Assembly (NCBI GenBank): GCA_024195585.1
Contig: SWBL01000584.1
Coordinates: 1-18,696, forward strand
Length of the DNA: 18,696 bases
Direction: 5' to 3'
Source of the DNA: Aureobasidium sp. EXF-3400
Lineage: Eukaryota; Ascomycota; Dothideomycetes; Dothideales; Saccotheciaceae
Shown: positions 9,231-18,385 of the stretch, one piece after another
Layout: the number at the start of each line of letters is the position of its first letter
Numbering within the stretch: position 1 is the stretch's first letter
Made by a program: the position numbers and the translations under genes
The notes under the pieces: model-generated
Seen by the model: only the letters and a program-made list of their open reading frames with translations
The model's database searches: none
Told to the model about the DNA's origin: nothing

Positions 9231-10769
9231 ATGACACGGCTACGGCTGGTCGGATGGCCGCTGCTCACACCAGCACTGAGCGAGCAGGCATCGTTATGCA
9301 CTCGATGCGCCAGGACGCTGGGACACAAGCAGACAATCACACAACGACTAGCCACGTCGGCGACCCTCACACCAAGGCGACACATCTCGGGCTCACGGTC
9401 CGTCAGGCAGACGGCGCAAGAGTTGGATGGTCGATATTTTTGGGCCAATGGCGCCGAGTCGAGGATGGCTGGCATACGCTCCAACTGGACAGAGGCTACC
9501 AAGCCAGAGAAACAGAAGACGGCTGCCTCGTCCATATCACAGGCTGAGAGCATTACAACGACGACAACGACGCAGCAACAGCCTCTCGACACACCCTCCT
9601 CACGTCCGCGGCGGCGACGACAGACTGGTCCAGATGGTCTTGTCCCAGAGCTGCCGCCCGATGCCTCGAGTGCCCTGTCCAGCATTGCTGCTCAGGCCGC
9701 CCCTACCTCTCTGCGCCGTCGCATGGCCACATACCTCGCCCTCACCAAGCCACGCCTGGCTTTTCTCGTCGTCCTCACCACCACCGCCTCATATTCGCTA
9801 TATCCCGTACCTTCTCTCCTCTCCACCGCAGCCACACACACTCCCTCGTTGAGCAGCTTGACCCTGCTCTTCCTCACCACTGGCACATTCAGCACAATCG
9901 CATGTGCTAACACACTCAACATGCTGTTCGAGACCAACCACGATGCCAAGATGACCCGCACGCGAAACAGACCTCTCGTGAGGAAGCTTGTCAGCCCTCG
10001 AGCTGCTGTACTCTTCGCTCTGGCCGCTGGTGCTACCGGCACCGCCATCTTGTGGTATGGAGTCAACCCGACCACCGCTATGCTGGGCGCCGCCAACGCC
10101 GTACTATATGCTTGCATCTACACTCCTCTCAAGCGCATACACCCCGTAAACACCTGGATTGGTGCCATAGTCGGTGGCATTCCACCATTAATGGGTTGGT
10201 GCGCGGCCGGCGGCCACTACATAACCTCTTCATCACCACAATCGCTTGCCGACGAAGCTTCAGCTCTGCTCTTCAGCCCAGCATCTGCTGGTGGTTGGTT
10301 ACTAGCTGCTTTGCTCTTTGCCTGGCAATTTCCTCACTTCAACGCCCTCTCCCACCCCATCCGCCACGAATACTTTGCTGCCGGTTACCGTATGCTGGTA
10401 TCCCTGAACCCTCGCATGAATACCCGCGTCGCACTACGCTACTCTCTGCTTATGTTCCCCATCTGCATCGGTCTCAGCTACGTCAATGTCACAGACCGCT
10501 ACTTTGTGCTCACCTCCTCAGCAATCAACGGCTGGATGGCCTATGAAGCATTCCGCTTCTGGCGCTCTGGGGGTGGAGAATCCAAAGCTGCGGTTTTGAC
10601 GGCTAGGGGCTTGTTTTGGGCGTCGGTATGGCATTTGCCGCTTGTGCTTGTTTTGGCTATGGCACATAAGAAGGGGCTTTGGGATGGTGTTGCCAGGAGT
10701 GTTAGGGGTATGCTAGGGTTGGCTGATGAGGATGATGAGGAGTGGGAGTGGGTGGATGAGGATGAGTAG
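9231..10769 (+). CDS. COX10: Protohaem IX farnesyltransferase (haem O synthase), mitochondrial
   Basis: This 512-residue, intronless protein transfers a farnesyl group to haem b to make haem O, the precursor of haem A for cytochrome c oxidase, in the mitochondrial inner membrane. The first about 55 residues are rich in Arg, Ser and Thr with few acids (RLATSATLTPRRHISGS), as expected for a mitochondrial presequence. A UbiA-type prenyltransferase domain starts near residue 165. The polyprenyl/metal-binding loop reads ANTLNMLFETNHDAKMTRTR (Asn227 onward), followed by NRPLV. YTPLKRIHPVNTWIGAIVGG, IPPLMGW and LLFAWQFPHFNALSHPIRHE match COX10 signature regions. Several hydrophobic membrane helices are visible. 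The tail is strongly acidic (ADEDDEEWEWVDEDE), which I do not recall from the human protein. The start at 9231 is the first ATG giving the presequence. Confidence 0.95.
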   Translation: MTRLRLVGWPLLTPALSEQASLCTRCARTLGHKQTITQRLATSATLTPRRHISGSRSVRQTAQELDGRYFWANGAESRMAGIRSNWTEATKPEKQKTAASSISQAESITTTTTTQQQPLDTPSSRPRRRRQTGPDGLVPELPPDASSALSSIAAQAAPTSLRRRMATYLALTKPRLAFLVVLTTTASYSLYPVPSLLSTAATHTPSLSSLTLLFLTTGTFSTIACANTLNMLFETNHDAKMTRTRNRPLVRKLVSPRAAVLFALAAGATGTAILWYGVNPTTAMLGAANAVLYACIYTPLKRIHPVNTWIGAIVGGIPPLMGWCAAGGHYITSSSPQSLADEASALLFSPASAGGWLLAALLFAWQFPHFNALSHPIRHEYFAAGYRMLVSLNPRMNTRVALRYSLLMFPICIGLSYVNVTDRYFVLTSSAINGWMAYEAFRFWRSGGGESKAAVLTARGLFWASVWHLPLVLVLAMAHKKGLWDGVARSVRGMLGLADEDDEEWEWVDEDE

Positions 10770-11644
10770 ATGGAGTTGTAGGCGACTTTGCCTGTGTACC
10801 TACCCTTTTGTAAGTTTACGTGTAGAAAAAATTCATGTTCATATTGATTCTCGAAAGACCAACCCTTCTTTTCATGACATTTACTGTCATACTCTCCAGT
10901 GCTACTTCTGTATGGCTCTGTTGACTGCCTCTTCTTCTCCCATCTGACCGGGGTTGCCTCTCCAGCATCTTATGGTTAGAAGTAACTTGTTGGTTATCAG
11001 TCAAAGGAGGCAAGAGTGCTGATGTAGATGTTGGCATATCGTAGAGTGGGCTTGGACAAAATCTAAATTGTACTCCACAATTGGACCATGTCGAGCAGAG
11101 TACCCAAGCTTACTATGACTTTGAAAAACATACGTAAGTTTACTACAGTCATGGTGTCTAAAGATGCGAATCAAATAGTGGTCGAGATATTGCTGTCAAC
11201 GATGATGAGATAGTTGTTGAGGATACGACCCTGACTACATCGAGGTTCAACATGCCGTATCGTACCAAGGGATGTCCAGTGGCAAGACATGTAGAGACAT
11301 ATAGAAGAAATGGGAATGGTGTATCCTGGTTTGACTTGGAATCCCATTTGCGCCAGCGCTGATACTTGTCCGTAACTCCTCTTGTCCGTAGTGGTCTCTC
11401 TCAACCGCTGATGGCGTATGATCTCTGAGTGTCATCTTCTAGTGCACAACTCCCATAGCCCCTATGAGTAGATGTGATTCACCCTCACTATCCCAGTCTT
11501 CTCAACCATCTCTTCTCCGCAGTTGCTGACTCGCATCCTCGACTCTATCTTGTACGATGTTTCGACCACAGCGCGTGACATCTTCGGTAGGCAAAGGCGG
11601 TCGGCAGAGTCGGCAAGGAAGGCGAAAAGAACACACTCATTCTT
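10770..11644. other. Convergent intergenic region COX10 / ATG44
   Basis: This 875-bp stretch lies between the stop codons of two convergent genes and must contain both 3' UTRs. The 10-mer GTAAGTTTAC occurs twice (around 10812 and 11135). No open frame here looks protein-like, and I see no tRNA or repeat element. Confidence 0.55.
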
Positions 11645-12048
11645 CTATCGCTTGCGCTCAAACCAACCACTCGAGCTCATGACGGCAACACTCTGATCCA
11701 TGACAATCTCGCCAATGGCAAGATACCTCGTGATCCAAGACTTTGCGGTTTCATTGTCGGTAATTTTGTCTTCGTTGATACTGGGGCTGGGTTGTGATCA
11801 GTCTTTTTTGTTCTCTTTCTGCTTTTCGTACAGGACGATGGATGGGTTGAAAGATGGAGGAGGTAGGTGGGGGGCAAGGAAAGGCGTGGCTCACGTAAGA
11901 CCTGTTGATCGCTTTACGCCGGCGAGGAAGGCGGAGAAGAGAACGGCATCGAAGGCGTAGTGGGTGAGGCGGCCGAGCTGGAGAGAAGGTGGTGTGAGTG
12001 TCGTGTGGTTGTGTTTCAAGTCATGACATGTGCTTCACGTACCACCAT
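11645..12048 (-). CDS. ATG44: Mitofissin, DUF1748 family, three exons, 76 residues
   Basis: Minus-strand exons are 12043-12048 (ATG GTG only), 11895-11977 and 11645-11786. The introns are 11978-12042 (65 bp, GTACGT...CAG) and 11787-11894 (108 bp, GTGAGC...CAG). The joined frame is 231 bp, 76 codons plus TAG. It starts MVLGRLTHYAFDAV, continues LFSAFLAGVKRSTGLTP and ends MDQSVAVMSSSGWFERKR. The hydrophobic first half, the GVKRSTGL block, the YLAIGE...MDQSVA block and the (G)xFERKR end are hallmarks of fungal DUF1748 proteins (Pfam now Mitofissin), usually 70-80 residues. The yeast member Atg44 is an intermembrane-space protein that binds lipid membranes and drives the mitochondrial fission needed for mitophagy. 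The start is fixed by the family's MVLG beginning, which requires the 2-codon first exon. No exon reaches 50 codons, so simple ORF searches miss the gene. It converges with COX10 and diverges from pyruvate kinase. Confidence 0.9.
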
Positions 12049-13391
12049 GGTGAATGTCGCGTGTGCGTTTGAGGAAAAGAAGTTGCGAGTTTGATTTGCG
12101 GGATTCTATCGGAGGCTACGTGGAGACGCGAGTCTTAGGTGATTGTAGAGTGTTGTTTTTGGTTGGTACTATGTCAAGGATGGATAGATCGATGGCTGGT
12201 ATGCGGCAACCTCGGTCACTGTCTACGAGATGGAAGCTCGGACCAGCCGCGACTGCCTGCCTACGTCGCCAGGGTCTCTACCTTTTTGGTCTCTGTAATT
12301 GACCGCGTGGCCAGAAGTTGTTTTCGGGCCGGACTCATCACGCTTCGGCATCGTATGCCCGAGTCGGGGGAGGCCGACACGGATGCGGTCCCGTACTTGA
12401 GCTCACCAAATCACAATAGCAACACCTTGCAAGAACATCAAAAAGATGACTGATTGCAAGGACCTCTCGAGTGCTCTGTCGCATTGACCATGAGACGAGA
12501 CGAAGCTCTGCAAGGGAGCGCATCTAATACACTCTCTCAAGCAATTGATTACTTGTCAGCCTTGACCGCCGAAGCGGTTTGGAGGTAGGACAGCATCTCA
12601 TCGTTGTCTGAAGAGATGGTGGAAAACGAACACGTCGCTCCAACGTCTCCTCCACGTGTGATGTATTTATGGCTGGAGTCTCTCGACGCCCAGGGCTACG
12701 ACATAAGGCTAGCCAAGCAGAGGTGGTTGAGAAAACACCATTTGGATGGGAAAGGCGGAACCGGTGAGACCAAACCGGCCGATATCAAGTCCAGCTTTTT
12801 TTGCGATTAAGCTGAAATCGTCAACGTGACGAGACACGAGAGGTAGAGGTAGGTCCGACTTGCAATCTGCTGAGGTCAAGAATGGTCTGATTCGGTAAGT
12901 GCAAAAGGACATGCATGATATGTAACAGGGTCGGAGATGGGCACAATTTTAGTAATTGGTGATGGGATGCTTATCGCGGAATTTATCCATACACGGACCG
13001 AATGGTTGAGTGAGGGGCCGGTGGTTGGTTGCTGCAACAGCAGAGAGCAGAGTGAAGCACCAGCATCGACTGACATGGGCTGTTTTCTCTCGCTGCTGGA
13101 CTGGCGAGTGTATAGATCTGTATAGCTAAGATAATTCAAGATCTTCCTGTCCTCTTGATGGACGATTCTGCCAGAAGTAAAGTGTTCAGATAAACGTGGC
13201 GCAAAAACGAAAGAAAGCTCATACACGCCGTATCACACGGGGGTATGTGCTTGTTCTGCGTACCCCGCGCAAACTAAAAAGTTCACAGCTTGCTCTCAAC
13301 AACCGCCGCGTCGTCTTTGCTTGTCATCTCCCTTGCCTTTCTCTCCTTCTCTCCCTCTCACCACCTCTCAAATCTACTAGACACAGACAAG
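12049..13391. other. Divergent intergenic region ATG44 / pyruvate kinase
   Basis: This 1,343-bp stretch holds both promoters. Open frames of 60-116 codons on both strands show no family motif and are probably chance. A donor-like GTAAGT at about 12896 has no convincing exon around it. A small unrecognised gene or upstream non-coding exon cannot be ruled out. Confidence 0.5.
13321..13374 (+). promoter_or_regulatory. Pyrimidine-rich leader upstream of pyruvate kinase
   Basis: A long C/T tract (CTCCCTTGCCTTTCTCTCC and onward) ends about 20 bp before the ATG. CT-rich stretches near the transcription start are typical of strongly expressed glycolytic genes in filamentous fungi. The transcription start itself cannot be placed from sequence. 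Confidence 0.5.
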
Positions 13392-15194
13392 ATGGCCGAC
13401 GCAATTGCACACCTCCAGGCTGGCCGCACCAGAACCGAGTGGCTCTCGCAGCTCAACACTGAGTATGTCCCCAAGCGCCAGTTCCGTCGCAGTTCCATCA
13501 TCTGCACCATTGGTTAGTTGTACTTCCAAACAACATGCGCAAAGTGTGCGCGCTGACAAGATGCAGGTCCCAAGACCAACTCTCCCCAGGCCATCAACAT
13601 GCTCAGAACTGGTATGCTGAAACAACTTCTGTTCGGCGTCATGCACCCAAGCTAACAGCAGCCCAGCTGGTCTCAACGTTGTTCGCATGAACTTCTCCCA
13701 CGGCTCATACGAGTACCACCAGTCTGTCATTGACAACGCCCGTGAGGCCGAGAAGACCCAGGCTGGCCGTCCTCTTGCCATTGCCCTTGACACCGTAGGC
13801 CAATCCAGTCAACCCATGACGAAACAATTGCGCTAACAAGCGCTCAGAAAGGTCCTGAGATCAGAACCGGCAACACCATTGACGACAAGGACTACCCCAT
13901 CAGCGCCGGTACCGAGATCAACATCACTACCGACGACAAGTATGCTACTTCTTGCGACGACAAGAACATGTAAGACTCAATTCTTTGGCTGCTCCACCAA
14001 TCTCCTGCTAATTCTCCTCCAAGGTACCTCGACTACAAGAACATCACCAAGGTGATTGAGAAGGGCCGTATCATCTACGTCGATGACGGTGTCCTCGCTT
14101 TCGAGGTTCTCGAGGTTGTTGACGACAAGAACATCCGCGCCAAGGCTGTCAACAACGGCAAGATCTCTTCCAAGAAGGGTGTCAACCTTCCCAAGACCGA
14201 TGTCGACCTTCCCGCTCTCTCCGAGAAGGACAAGGCCGATCTCCGTTTCGGTGTCAAGAACGGCGTCGACATGATCTTCGCTTCCTTCATCCGCTCCGGT
14301 GACGATGTCAAGGCCATCCGTGAGGTTCTTGGTGAGGACGGCAAGGACATTCAGATCATCTCCAAGGTCGAGAACCAGCAGGGTGTCAACAACTTCGACG
14401 ACATTCTCAGAGAGACTGACGGTGTCATGGTTGCCCGTGGTGACTTGGGTATTGAGATTCCTCCTGCCCAGGTCTTCATTGCCCAGAAGATGATGATCAC
14501 TAAGTGCAACATTGCCGGCAAGCCCGTCATTTGCGCCACCCAGATGCTCGAGTCCATGACTTACAACCCCCGCCCCACTCGTGCTGAGGTTTCTGACGTT
14601 GGTAACGCCATTCTTGACGGTGCCGACTGTGTCATGCTTTCAGGAGAGACTGCCAAGGGTAACTACCCCAAGGAGTCCGTCACCATCATGCACGAGACCT
14701 GCCTTCTCGCCGAGGTTGCCATCCCTTACGTCAACGCCTTCGATGAGCTCCGCAGACTTGCCCCCATCCCCGTTCCCACCACCGAGTCCTGCGCCATGGC
14801 CGCTGTCTCTACCTCGCTCGAGCAGAACGCTGGTGCCATCCTTGTCCTCTCCACCAGTGGTAACACCGCCCGCCTCATCTCCAAGTACAGACCCGTCTGC
14901 CCCATCATCATGGTCTCGCGTAACTCGCGCGCCACCCGCTACTCCCACCTTTACCGTGGTGTCTGGCCATTCCACTATCCTGAGCAGAAGCCCGACTTCA
15001 AGAAGGTCTCATGGCAGGAGGATGTTGACAAGCGTCTCAGATGGGGTATCAAGCACGCCATTGACCTTGGCATCCTTACCAAGGGTGACCCCGTTGTCAC
15101 CGTCCAGGGCTGGAGAGGTGGTATGGGCCACACCAACACCCTCCGCATTGTCCCTGCCGAGCCCGAAGACCTTGGCCTTGACCTTGAGGCTTAG
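13392..15194 (+). CDS. PYK1: Pyruvate kinase
   Basis: Exons are 13392-13512, 13567-13611, 13667-13794, 13848-13969 and 14024-15194. The four introns are 53-55 bp, all GT...AG, and all crowd the 5' end. The joined product is 528 residues, the normal fungal length (called pkiA in Aspergillus). The enzyme converts phosphoenolpyruvate and ADP to pyruvate and ATP in the cytosol, the last step of glycolysis. Visible motifs are [21 protein letters not shown] (joined across intron 3), the active-site signature [10 protein letters not shown] (Lys about 253), [12 protein letters not shown], and CATQMLESM...[19 protein letters not shown]...MLSGETAKG. The C-terminal effector-binding domain ends [10 protein letters not shown]. 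Codons are heavily biased towards C or T endings (GTC, ACC, ATC, CTC), unlike the SDR and pseudogene neighbours, as expected for very high expression. The start follows the CT-rich leader and gives the usual fungal N-terminus. Confidence 0.98.
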
Positions 15195-15524
15195 AAAGCT
15201 GATGGCTAGATTTGTTGCTAAGGCGCTTTTTTCTGTTGACCAAATATCCATGTTTCTTTTTTGTTGGTTCGGTTTTTAACGATTGTCATACGGCGGAAGT
15301 TGCAGATGGGGACGAAAATAGATATCCGAGGGAATACACCTTTTTCAAACTTCAAAGCTGCTCTTTCATTCAACATTTGCATGTGTTACTCTTCTCGTTT
15401 GGTTGACATATGACAGATCACTCTTTTTGTTTATCATTGGGGTCGCGACAGCATGTGTAAATTGGATTCATACTTCCTGCCACGCAAACACTCTATCTTT
15501 TCTAGTCACAACACCAATGATGGC
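15195..15524. other. Convergent 3' region of pyruvate kinase and SDR gene
   Basis: This 330-bp spacer between two stop codons contains T-rich runs after the pyruvate kinase stop (15227-15280), suitable for 3' UTR and termination. No gene is seen. Confidence 0.55.
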
Positions 15525-16322
15525 TCACGACCAAACCCTTTCTACCAAATCGTGCATCATCCAAAACCCAGGCAAGAACGATGCCGCAAGACCCATGACA
15601 ACTTTCGGCAGGATAACACCAGCATACCTTCCAAAATCATGCCCAGCCTTGCTCGTCACCATAACAGCAGGAACACTCTCATACCTCTCATCCATCGCAA
15701 TTTCCACCATCGAACCCCCCAGATCTGGATAACTGCACCCAGCACCCGCGTTATCGATGCTGATGTCGTAGCCACTGGCTTCTTCTTCTATCAACGCTGG
15801 CGGTTGGATCAGAGTTACTTTTACCAGTTCGGGCTCTGAGAGGAGGAGTCTTTGGCCTGCGAGGAGGTCTTGGTAGGGCCAGTAGAAGGCGAGTCTGACC
15901 ATGCGGATGCCTATATCTGGGTTTTCGCCGTGTAGTCTTTCGTTCCAGGTTACAGAGGACAAAAAGATGAGTCTTGGTGGCTGCTTGTTTTGCTCGTTGT
16001 TGGTATTAAGCTCACGTAGAGCTTTTATGACTGCTCTAGCACCGTCTTCGATGATGGTTGGACCGCGTCTGTTTTCGTTCCAGCCCAAAGTGAAGATTAT
16101 AGTGTCCACGTTGGTCAGGAGATTCTTGACCAATGTGGAGTCTGAAATTTCTCCTGAGAAAATGTGGGCTTTGGGGGAAGAAGATAGAGTTGGGAATTGA
16201 TCGATGAGTTTGGACTTGGAGCGAACGTAGATATTGATGTCGATATCTCGGTTGAGGAGATCGTTTAGTACTGCTTGGCCGGTCTGTCCAGTAGCACCTA
16301 GCAGTGCAACACGACGAGGCAT
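15525..16322 (-). CDS. NAD(P)-binding Rossmann protein, atypical SDR (NAD(P)H-binding/NmrA-like)
   Basis: A 265-residue intronless protein from the ATG at 16322, which gives MPRRVALLGATGQTGQ. An upstream in-frame ATG at 16370 would add 16 residues, but it would push the nucleotide-binding motif away from the N-terminus, so I prefer the inner start. GATGQTG is the glycine-rich dinucleotide-binding loop after the first beta strand. Later parts fit the fold: NIYVRSKSKL (second strand with Arg, suggesting NADPH), a Val-Asp-Thr-Ile-Ile-Phe strand, and RLIFLSSVTWNE (the SDR Ser position). The classical YxxxK is replaced by YQDLLAGQRLL, so catalytic activity is uncertain. The C-terminus has a hydrophobic stretch, VVMGLAASFLPGFW. 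The substrate is unknown. It is convergent with pyruvate kinase and in tandem with the DUF1772 gene, and I see no evidence of an operon-like function. Confidence 0.85.
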   Translation of the reverse strand: MPRRVALLGATGQTGQAVLNDLLNRDIDINIYVRSKSKLIDQFPTLSSSPKAHIFSGEISDSTLVKNLLTNVDTIIFTLGWNENRRGPTIIEDGARAVIKALRELNTNNEQNKQPPRLIFLSSVTWNERLHGENPDIGIRMVRLAFYWPYQDLLAGQRLLLSEPELVKVTLIQPPALIEEEASGYDISIDNAGAGCSYPDLGGSMVEIAMDERYESVPAVMVTSKAGHDFGRYAGVILPKVVMGLAASFLPGFWMMHDLVERVWS

Positions 16323-16610
16323 GATGGGAAGTGTTGTCGTGATATGTGGATGTCTCTGAACGTAGGGCACTTGACAGTCTGGTCAGGATAATCAACAGGG
16401 AGATAGCAAGACAGGAGGATGTAGAAAGAAATCCTCATGATATAGTCTCATGGTCTGCCTGTTCGGATGCCTCTTACAATCAAAACCCGTACTCGACAAC
16501 GTTCATCAAACGTCATAGCCTTTATCATCATATAAACTGCTTCTATCCAGGCTGCCGGGCTCAACGTGTAACCCGCACCAGACCTGGCAATCGAGGCAGG
16601 GCCTTCTGCT

Positions 16611-17202
16611 TCAGGCAATGACAGCAACACAAGCACATACCGCTCCAACCATAGGAAGAACACCCCTGAGACGGTTCAGAGCAGTCCATCGTTCCAACAA
16701 AGCTTCGACGTCCTCCGTCTCCACCACAGAAACCTCATCTTTCTTAGCCTTGGCAGCAAGCGCCAACAACTCGTTGTTCGTAGCCCTCATATAAACAATC
16801 GTAAACGGCACAATCGCCATGGTCGACACTGCTGCAATGGAAAGCAGGAGACTAGGTCTCAGACTGAGTACTGTAGCTGTGCGAAGGTTACGCAGCGACC
16901 AGGCTAGATATCCAAGAGAGGCGGAGGCACCCAGGGCAATGGGAGGGTTCTGGGATGCTCCCCGTTGATAGTTCTGTTGCCAGAGTCTGACTGCATGAGC
17001 ATTGGAGAGGGAAGAGTCTTGTTTGATGTTGGCAACAGCAGGGATGGAGATCAGAGATAGTGCTGATATATTGCCTGGGTTTGCTTGCGTGTCAGTCAAG
17101 CTCAGAGGTGCAAGGGTCCATAGACACATCACTTCTCTTACCGGATAACCAGGCAGCAGAGGTAAGACCAATGATCTTGGCAATCGTGTTGATTGAGCTC
17201 AT
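16611..17202 (-). CDS. DUF1772 / anthrone-oxygenase-like membrane protein
   Basis: Exons on the minus strand are 17142-17202 and 16611-17074, with a 67-bp intron 17075-17141 (GTAAGA...CAG). The product is 174 residues, beginning MSSINTIAKIIGLTSAAWLS and continuing GNISALSLISIPAV across the splice. The true start is in the small first exon; an ATG at 17183 reads through the intron and is not the start. Four hydrophobic segments (about 8-35, 66-82, 93-113, 155-173) suggest an integral membrane protein. PFTIVYMRATNNELLALA and LLERWTALNRLRGVLPMVGA match the conserved blocks of the DUF1772 family (Pfam Anthrone_oxy). Some members oxidise anthrones to anthraquinones in polyketide clusters, but most are uncharacterised. 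No polyketide synthase lies nearby, so I do not assign that reaction here. Confidence 0.88.
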
Positions 17203-17711
17203 AATTTTGGGTTCGTTGTGTTGTATTGTTGGAGGAGGATGGATTGGTATAGAATGAGGTTGAGACCAAGCACTGACAACCTACATCTCTTATATTCTAG
17301 TCATTCTCCGTTTTTGTAGAGCCAGAACACACACTGAGCCTCTAACATAATCCGTATCGGTATGGCAGTATCGTCGCAATATGGTTTTGCTGATTTGCCT
17401 GGCATGAGAGTGAAGCGGACAAGAGCGCGTTATCAAAAGCCGCAGTCCGTATGAAGCATCATGCCGTTAAATCATAGTGCGATCTCCATTAGTAGCTGTC
17501 GAGAGGCCGATTATGTCTAATTTGGGTTCTTGCGGTCTTTCCTAAGGCCGCTCGTCTGTGGTCGGAAATGATTGTCACCGACGGAAGTCGAAGATGAGGT
17601 TGACATTGTTGTACGAGCGGTGAGACGTCAGGCCCGCAACTTCCTCCTCACACAAACCCAACTTCGAGAATCCCATCACCCAACTTCCTCCACCCAATTT
17701 CCGTATTTGTC
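17203..17711. other. Divergent intergenic region
   Basis: This 509-bp stretch lies between the DUF1772 gene (minus) and the broken gene at 17712 (plus). It contains no protein-like frame and no repeat I can see. It presumably holds the DUF1772 promoter. Confidence 0.5.
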
Positions 17712-18385
17712 ATGGTCGATCTAAGAGAATGGGTTAGAACCCGCGCTCGGCGAGTCAGGAATCCTTCAAAGCGAAAAGCAGACGAGGAAACAGATTCCAA
17801 CACTGCCGATATGATCGAACGACAACTCCAACAAGATGGGCACAAAGTCTGGGGCTGGGTCATCTATCGCTGCACGTACAAAAGCGACAAAGACTGGCAA
17901 GACTTTATGCACCGTTTCAATTACTTCATTCACGATATTTTACAATCCCACAACGGCCTTGACATGCTGGACAGTCTCGACTGCCATGTTTTCGAGGATC
18001 AAGCATTCGAAGGCGCGAGTCCTGCCACCATACGCGAGCATTTCAGACAATGAGCAGAAACGGCTCCAGAGCGTGAACAAGACGGTGTTCCTGCATTGCA
18101 ACCTCAACGCTACAATTTCTGCATTCATGTGGATGAAGAGGCGGTGCAGTCAATCGTCTCGAACCCACCTCCACACGAGGACATACAACGCAATGGCTAT
18201 ATCAACCTCGTTATACCGAAGATGTGGGGCGGCATCAGAGCGGAATTCAGACCGACAATACTGAAGTAGATCGTTGTTGGATGCGCATCGACTACTCTTT
18301 CATTCCTGTTTGGTATGATCTTTTTCGCCGCCAGGGTGCGTGGTTCACTGAGTACAGGGAGCCACCTACAATCGGAAGTCCCTAA
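17712..18385 (+). pseudogene. Broken gene for an unnamed fungal protein (in-frame TGA plus frameshift)
   Basis: From ATG 17712, 113 codons run to TGA at 18051-18053. They include a basic N-terminus, then KVWGWVIYRCTYKSDKDWQD and LDMLDSLDCHVFEDQAFEG, and end ATIREHFRQ. Translation past the TGA stays protein-like in the same frame (AETAPEREQDGVPALQPQRY, FCIHVDEEAVQSIV, NGYINLVIPKMW) up to a TAG at 18267. The likely continuation lies in another frame (18251 onward): TDNTEVDRCWMRIDYSFIPV, WYDLFRRQGAWFTEYREPP, stop at 18383-18385. I recall similar unnamed fungal proteins with a Trp where the TGA stands and a tail like YTEYRRPP, but cannot verify this. So there appear to be two lesions, and I call a pseudogene of about 220 original residues. 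A 41-bp GTTATA...CAG segment (about 18210-18250) could in principle be an intron restoring the frame, but it is shorter than the others here and does not remove the TGA. The alternatives are a real 113-residue protein or sequencing errors. Confidence 0.55.

Noticed and set aside
10812..11144. Repeated GTAAGTTTAC
   Set aside because: Only 10 bp and two copies in an AT-rich 3' region; likely chance, and no flanking exon is visible for use as a splice donor.
11677..11877. 66-codon minus-strand frame
   Set aside because: It runs through intron 2 of the mitofissin gene and uses the wrong frame in exon 3.
12604..12810. 68-codon plus-strand open frame
   Set aside because: Somewhat protein-like, but without motif, splice support or recognised homology; too weak to call.
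14581..15279. 232-codon open frame overlapping pyruvate kinase
   Set aside because: Ser/Pro/Thr-rich shadow in an alternate frame of the highly codon-biased pyruvate kinase gene.
17142..17183. Start of the DUF1772 protein at an ATG at 17183
   Set aside because: It lies in exon 1 in a different frame and reads through the intron. The splice from 17142 to 17074 with ATG 17202 restores the family N-terminus.
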